A stretch of DNA of 11,277 nucleotides, taken from Hamiltosporidium magnivora. Taxonomy: Eukaryota; Microsporidia; Dubosqiidae. Each line of letters opens with the position of its first letter. Within the stretch, counting starts at the first letter, position 1. Positions 8,389 through 11,277 of the stretch are shown here, in pieces. The notes below the pieces were generated by a model. It did no database searches, was not told where the DNA came from, and saw nothing but the letters and a program-made list of their open reading frames with translations. The position numbers were made by a program, and so were the translations under genes. Where the stretch lies: assembly GCA_004325065.1 (NCBI GenBank), contig PITI01000520.1, positions 1-11,277 of the forward strand. Direction: 5' to 3'.

Positions 8389-9888
8389 TTAATTGGTGTC
8401 CTCTACTTCTCTAATATCGAATTTACCTCCGTTTTTAGTGTACAAAAGTACACCGGTTTGACAATTTTTTACAACTAAAAATTTATTTTCTTGGAATTCA
8501 ATTTCATTCTCTAAAAAGTCTTTGAAATATTTATCATACAAAAGATAATCACCATCGTATATTTTTAAATCATTTATCTCAAATAATTCATTTATTTTTT
8601 TTATAATCATAGATATTTTAATCTTATCACCTAAAATTATTGCCTTTTTGTAAGTACAAATGCATTCTTTATTTTGATAACAATTTACTTTACTAATGAG
8701 TTTTCTATTTCCAACAATATAATAATTCATTTTACTTTTCAGACTAAACATCATTAAAGAACTTATAATAGAGTTTGTTGTACAAACAGCTGGTATAATA
8801 TTACCGGCTATACTTTTTGTTTCAAATTCATCCTTGGAATTGATATTAAAATATTTACTTCTTAGTTTGGCAGAATAATATATAAAATCAATTATTTTTT
8901 GATTGTCTTTGTCAAAATCTGAAATTTTATTTTTAAGGAGATGATTTACTGTGTCTATAAGTTTTTTACAATCACTTTGGTTATTTTTATACAAATTTTT
9001 ATATAATTTTTCTGTATTTTTTTTGATTTTCTTAGAATTATTTGGCTCTTCATATTTATAAAATTTACCTTCTGAGATATTTTCTGTACTTTCGATTTTC
9101 ATTTTCTCAGAATTATTTGGCTCACAAAATTCGGGAAATGTATCTTCTGAGATATTTTCTGTACTTTCGATTTTCATTTTCTTAGAATTAGTTGGCTCTT
9201 CAGATTCAGAGAATTTACCTCCTAAAATATTTTCCGAACTTTCAATTTTCTTAGAATCATTTGGCTCACCAAATTCAGGAAATGTATCTTCTGAGATATT
9301 TTCTGTATTTTGATTAGTAATAATTTTCAACAGCGTATTTTTATCAAAAATTTTATTCGAAAAAACTTCTTTAAAAAAATATTCTTTCGCCCAAACAACA
9401 CAATGCTCATATTTAGTAGGATTCGTTTTTATACTACACACCGGATATTCTATTACCTCCTTCTCCACACAATCAAAACACCCTATTTTTCCATATACTT
9501 CTGACTGTCCTTTAAGTCCATTAGTACCACCGTCAATTAATAAAACATTTCCAAATACACATCGCATACTTACATATGATCTTGCTTCTATATTATCTAA
9601 ACAATTAAAAACAACATCGAATTGTAGAAAGAATTCTAAATTATAATCCATAATTGAATTTTTTATAACTGAAATTTCTGCATCAGGAAATTTTTTTATA
9701 AATTTTTTTTTACAAATCTCTGATTTGTATTTATTTATATCTTTTCTCGTAAAAAAAAATTGCCTATTCAAATTTGAAAAAGAAATTGTGTCGTTATCTA
9801 CTAAAGTTATTCTTTTAAAATTTGATAAATATAATTGTTTAAGTAATTCGCAACCAATACCGCCACATCCAATTATTAATACATTCAT
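8389..9888 (-). CDS. UBA2: UBA2, catalytic subunit of the SUMO-activating enzyme E1
   Basis: With AOS1/SAE1 (not in this window), UBA2 adenylates SUMO and carries it as a thioester before transfer to UBC9, mainly in the nucleus. Visible features: nucleotide-binding GCGGIGCE (7-14), acidic VDND (30-33), NLNRQF (39-44), Lys55, CLDN (96-99), zinc ligands CFDC (137-140), catalytic Cys151 in YPVCSIKTNPT, CVVWAK (163-168), and AGNIIPA (361-367). The AGNIIPA and CVVWAK elements favour UBA2 over UBA3 or UBA1. A ubiquitin-fold-like C-terminal region follows (about 412-475). A four-unit repeat (195-290) sits in the Cys-domain region. The second zinc pair appears as CIC (409-411) rather than CxxC. At 499 residues it is shorter than yeast or human UBA2 (about 640) despite the insertion. 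The start follows a CCCC run by 2 nt. RPL27A lies 168 bp upstream on the same strand, with its own CCC motif. Confidence 0.9.
   Translation of the reverse strand: MNVLIIGCGGIGCELLKQLYLSNFKRITLVDNDTISFSNLNRQFFFTRKDINKYKSEICKKKFIKKFPDAEISVIKNSIMDYNLEFFLQFDVVFNCLDNIEARSYVSMRCVFGNVLLIDGGTNGLKGQSEVYGKIGCFDCVEKEVIEYPVCSIKTNPTKYEHCVVWAKEYFFKEVFSNKIFDKNTLLKIITNQNTENISEDTFPEFGEPNDSKKIESSENILGGKFSESEEPTNSKKMKIESTENISEDTFPEFCEPNNSEKMKIESTENISEGKFYKYEEPNNSKKIKKNTEKLYKNLYKNNQSDCKKLIDTVNHLLKNKISDFDKDNQKIIDFIYYSAKLRSKYFNINSKDEFETKSIAGNIIPAVCTTNSIISSLMMFSLKSKMNYYIVGNRKLISKVNCYQNKECICTYKKAIILGDKIKISMIIKKINELFEINDLKIYDGDYLLYDKYFKDFLENEIEFQENKFLVVKNCQTGVLLYTKNGGKFDIREVEDTN
9019..9306 (-). repeat. coding tandem repeat in UBA2: four 23-25-residue units in an ABAB pattern
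   Basis: Residues 195-290 are four imperfect units starting TENI or SENI. Units 1 and 3 share SEDTFPEF; units 2 and 4 share GKF followed by an EEP. All contain an EP..S.K segment. In DNA the basic period is 75 nt: 9074-9123 and 9149-9198 are nearly identical. The higher-order shift is 144 nt: a 37-nt stretch starting at 9127 recurs from 9271 with one mismatch. Pairwise duplication of an A-B unit explains the pattern. The encoded segment is acidic, Ser/Asn-rich and probably disordered. Confidence 0.9.
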
Positions 9889-9890
9889 TT

Positions 9891-9894
9891 GGGG
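9891..9894 (-). promoter_or_regulatory. CCCC start-proximal motif of UBA2
   Basis: The minus strand reads TTTTACCCCAA then ATG. The C-run ends only 2 nt before the start codon, implying a very short or almost absent 5' untranslated region. A second, out-of-frame ATG begins 4 nt further in, and the GCGGIGCE motif only reads in the frame of the first. Confidence 0.8.
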
Positions 9895-10056
9895 TAAAAT
9901 TTTAAATTTGAAAATTATAATTTATATCGTTTGATATATAAAGAAAAGAAAAACGATAAATAATTCAACAAATTTCAATAAATATATAAAAAATCTCAAA
10001 AAAATCATAAAAATATTTAAAAAAATAAGAAATAATTTTCTTTAATAATTAAACGG

Positions 10057-10534
10057 TTATCCAGAAACAACACATTTTCCACCTGCAGCTACAATTTTTT
10101 CTTCAGCCTGTTTGGTAAACCTCCTTGCTAAAACAACTATAGGCTTTTTATAAAATAAATCCCCTCGTCCAAGAACTTCAAAATATCCAAATCTCTTTAA
10201 ATCCAAAACGGGTGCTTTAACGGATTCATTACCAACGAATTCCGGTAAAACATCCTCAGGAATCAAAGACCAAAGTTTGTCCACATTTATTGCAGGAGAA
10301 AATTCTGCATTTTTATTTCTGTGAAATATTTTGATACCAACTTTACCAAAATGATCAGGATGATATCTCTCAAATAATGTTTTGAGATGTTTCAAACCAC
10401 CTGCTTTACCACGACCTCCTGGATGTTTTCTGTGTTTACCTACTCTTCCATATCCATGAGATACTTGTCCACGATGCTTACGGCATTTTCTAAATCTTGT
10501 GGTCTAAAAATTAATACAAATATTTACTTACCAT
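10057..10534 (-). CDS. RPL27A: 60S ribosomal protein L27a (uL15), two exons
   Basis: Structural protein of the large ribosomal subunit (uL15; Rpl28 in yeast). The spliced protein has 149 residues, the normal eukaryotic length (148-149). Exon 1 (10532-10534) is the ATG alone, and exon 2 (10057-10503) gives the rest. Family hallmarks are the N-terminal basic stretch RKCRKHRGQVSHGYGR, then KHRKHPGGRGKAGG, then YHPDHFGKVG (about residues 47-56), DKLWSLIPE (about 76-84), GYFEVLGRG, and the C-terminal AEEKIVAAGGKCVV. The sequence downstream of a TTG at 10395 alone would give 112 residues and miss the first 37. Codons are less AT-biased than in the neighbours, as expected for a highly expressed gene. 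A CCC motif and a TATA-like box precede the start. UBA2 follows 168 bp downstream on the same strand. Confidence 0.97.
10504..10531 (-). other. 28-nt spliceosomal intron after the RPL27A start codon
   Basis: The minus strand reads ATG then GTAAGT, ending in TTTTAG before ACC-ACA-AGA. A possible branch A lies in TTAAT, a few nt before the acceptor, as in the compact introns of microsporidia. Without splicing, translation would stop after seven codons (MVSKYLY). Splicing restores the complete conserved N-terminus in frame. Introns of this kind at the 5' end of ribosomal protein genes, including L27a, are known in microsporidia such as Encephalitozoon. Confidence 0.93.
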
Positions 10535-10539
10535 TTTAT

Positions 10540-10542
10540 GGG
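10540..10542 (-). promoter_or_regulatory. CCC start-proximal motif of RPL27A
   Basis: The minus strand reads GATACCCATAAA then ATG, with 5 nt between the C-run and the start codon. It confirms the ATG at 10532-10534 as the start and hence the Met-only first exon. Confidence 0.85.
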
Positions 10543-10556
10543 TATCAAGATTGAAT

Positions 10557-10563
10557 TTTTATA
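10557..10563 (-). promoter_or_regulatory. TATA-like box of RPL27A
   Basis: TATAAAA on the minus strand lies 22 nt before the start codon and about 14 nt before the CCC motif. The spacing would place transcription initiation at or just after the CCC run. In this AT-rich DNA the match alone is weak evidence. Confidence 0.4.
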
Positions 10564-11197
10564 AAAATTTTAAAATGAATAAAAAAAGTGGGATAAAAAT
10601 TAAATTTGGGGTTTGTAAATATAAAAAGCGTAAGCAATGTTATTAGCTCTGCAATACTACTGATATAATTTAACAATAAATATTTTTTTGGGGTTTTTAT
10701 AAAGGAAAACAAAGATTAATTTATTTATACAAATGATATAATCGAGTTTGAAATATTCTTAGAGAATTCTAAAATTAAAAATTAGTTTTATTATGAATAG
10801 TTTAACTGAATAGTTAAATTTTTCTATAAAAGTTATCTACAAAAATAAAATGAATTTTTTACTCAGATAATAAAATTCAACAGAAATTCTTTCCAAAATA
10901 ATTTTAAAATAATTATTGGAGTTTTATTGCATAAATGTTTAACTAATCTAACTCAACAATAAATATTTGAAAAAAAACTAATTCCTAGACCCAATTAATT
11001 TACACACTGAATTTATTTTATAATTCTTGTTCTACTAATCATTTTGCCTCTTTAACCAACTTTAAACCCTCGCTTTTTTGGGTTTTTTTTTAAAGAAACT
11101 ACTTTATTTGAAATTATCACATCTTTATGAAATAATGACAAGTGTCATATTTTTTTACATGACATTAACCCAGTTCTAGGTTTAACATAAATAACAG
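10564..11197. other. gene-free region upstream of RPL27A, with T-flanked G-runs
   Basis: No gene is supported here. The ten bases TTTGGGGTTT occur at 10605-10614 and 10687-10696, and a related TTTTTTGGGTTT run lies near 11075-11086. On the minus strand, upstream of RPL27A, these read AAACCCCAAA, resembling the ACCCCAAA just before the UBA2 start. They might be upstream promoter elements or chance. A small perfect hairpin (TTTAACT, GAAT, AGTTAAA) lies at 10801-10818. Confidence 0.4.
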
Positions 11198-11275
11198 CTA
11201 CCCCAACACTTTATCAGTACCTCCTACGATACCTATGTTCCAACACCTTTCATCTACCAAGTGTGTAGAACCTAA
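11198..11275 (-). pseudogene. fragment of a reading frame entering from the right edge, possibly transposase
   Basis: On the minus strand a frame is open from the window edge to a TAG at 11198-11200, giving 25 residues that include VDERCWNIGIVGGTDK. The run of Asp-Glu then Trp-x-x-Gly-x-Val-x-x-x-Thr is reminiscent of the start of an ISXO2/IS1595 (Merlin)-type DDE transposase core, elements common in microsporidia. The stop would then be premature. The plus strand is also open here (11169 to the edge), so the strand is not certain. GC content is higher than in the rest of the right flank. Confidence 0.25.
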
Positions 11276-11277
11276 TT

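Noticed and set aside
9310..9934. Plus-strand frames at 9310-9504 and 9725-9934
   Set aside because: Both are largely antisense to the conserved N-terminal half of UBA2.
10575..10646. 23-codon basic frame ending KKRKQCY, divergent from RPL27A
   Set aside because: Too short, not RPL41 or another known small ribosomal protein, and no CCC motif.
10605..11090. TTTTGGGG-type runs as telomeric repeats
   Set aside because: They are isolated, not tandem, and interspersed in ordinary AT-rich DNA.

Overview
The window most likely comes from a microsporidian, an obligate intracellular parasite related to fungi, and one with an expanded, very AT-rich genome. The evidence is consistent. Three eukaryotic housekeeping proteins are recognisable, all at or below their usual length. 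A 28-nt spliceosomal intron sits directly behind the start codon of a ribosomal protein gene. A CCC or CCCC run lies 2 to 8 nt before the start codon of every gene I call with confidence, and before one orphan ORF. That run is the known microsporidian start-proximal motif. Only about four genes lie in 11.3 kb, so this is not one of the compact microsporidian genomes.

Layout, left to right. Positions 1-339 hold the 3' end of a more GC-rich, purine-rich reading frame with an internal TGA, probably a decayed retroelement gag-like or other repeat-family gene. About 2 kb of AT-rich DNA without a convincing gene follows (340-2343) and contains two perfect 10-11 bp inverted repeats. SPB4, a DEAD-box helicase of 60S ribosome assembly, lies on the plus strand (2344-3675). 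A 2.8-kb gene desert follows, strongly T-rich on the plus strand in places, which could be a decayed minus-strand sequence. Near its right end is a 65-nt imperfect hairpin (6265-6329). Next come a plus-strand frame with a secretory-leader-like start but a TGA at codon 14 (6471-6713) and a convergent, overlapping 145-residue minus-strand orphan gene (6658-7095). After 1.3 kb of very AT-rich spacer come UBA2 (SUMO-activating enzyme E1, catalytic subunit, 8389-9888) and RPL27A/uL15 (10057-10534), both on the minus strand. The last approximately 80 bases are again richer in G and C and hold the end of a reading frame that enters from outside the window, perhaps from a transposase.

SPB4 and RPL27A both serve the large ribosomal subunit: one as assembly factor, the other as structural protein. 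UBA2 acts in SUMO conjugation together with AOS1, which is not in the window. There is no operon logic, and each gene has its own CCC motif. I see no convincing novel multi-gene system. The most unusual signals are the higher-order tandem repeat expanded inside UBA2, the Met-only first exon of RPL27A, the CCC-marked orphan gene with its interrupted convergent neighbour, and the unexplained strand-biased gene desert.
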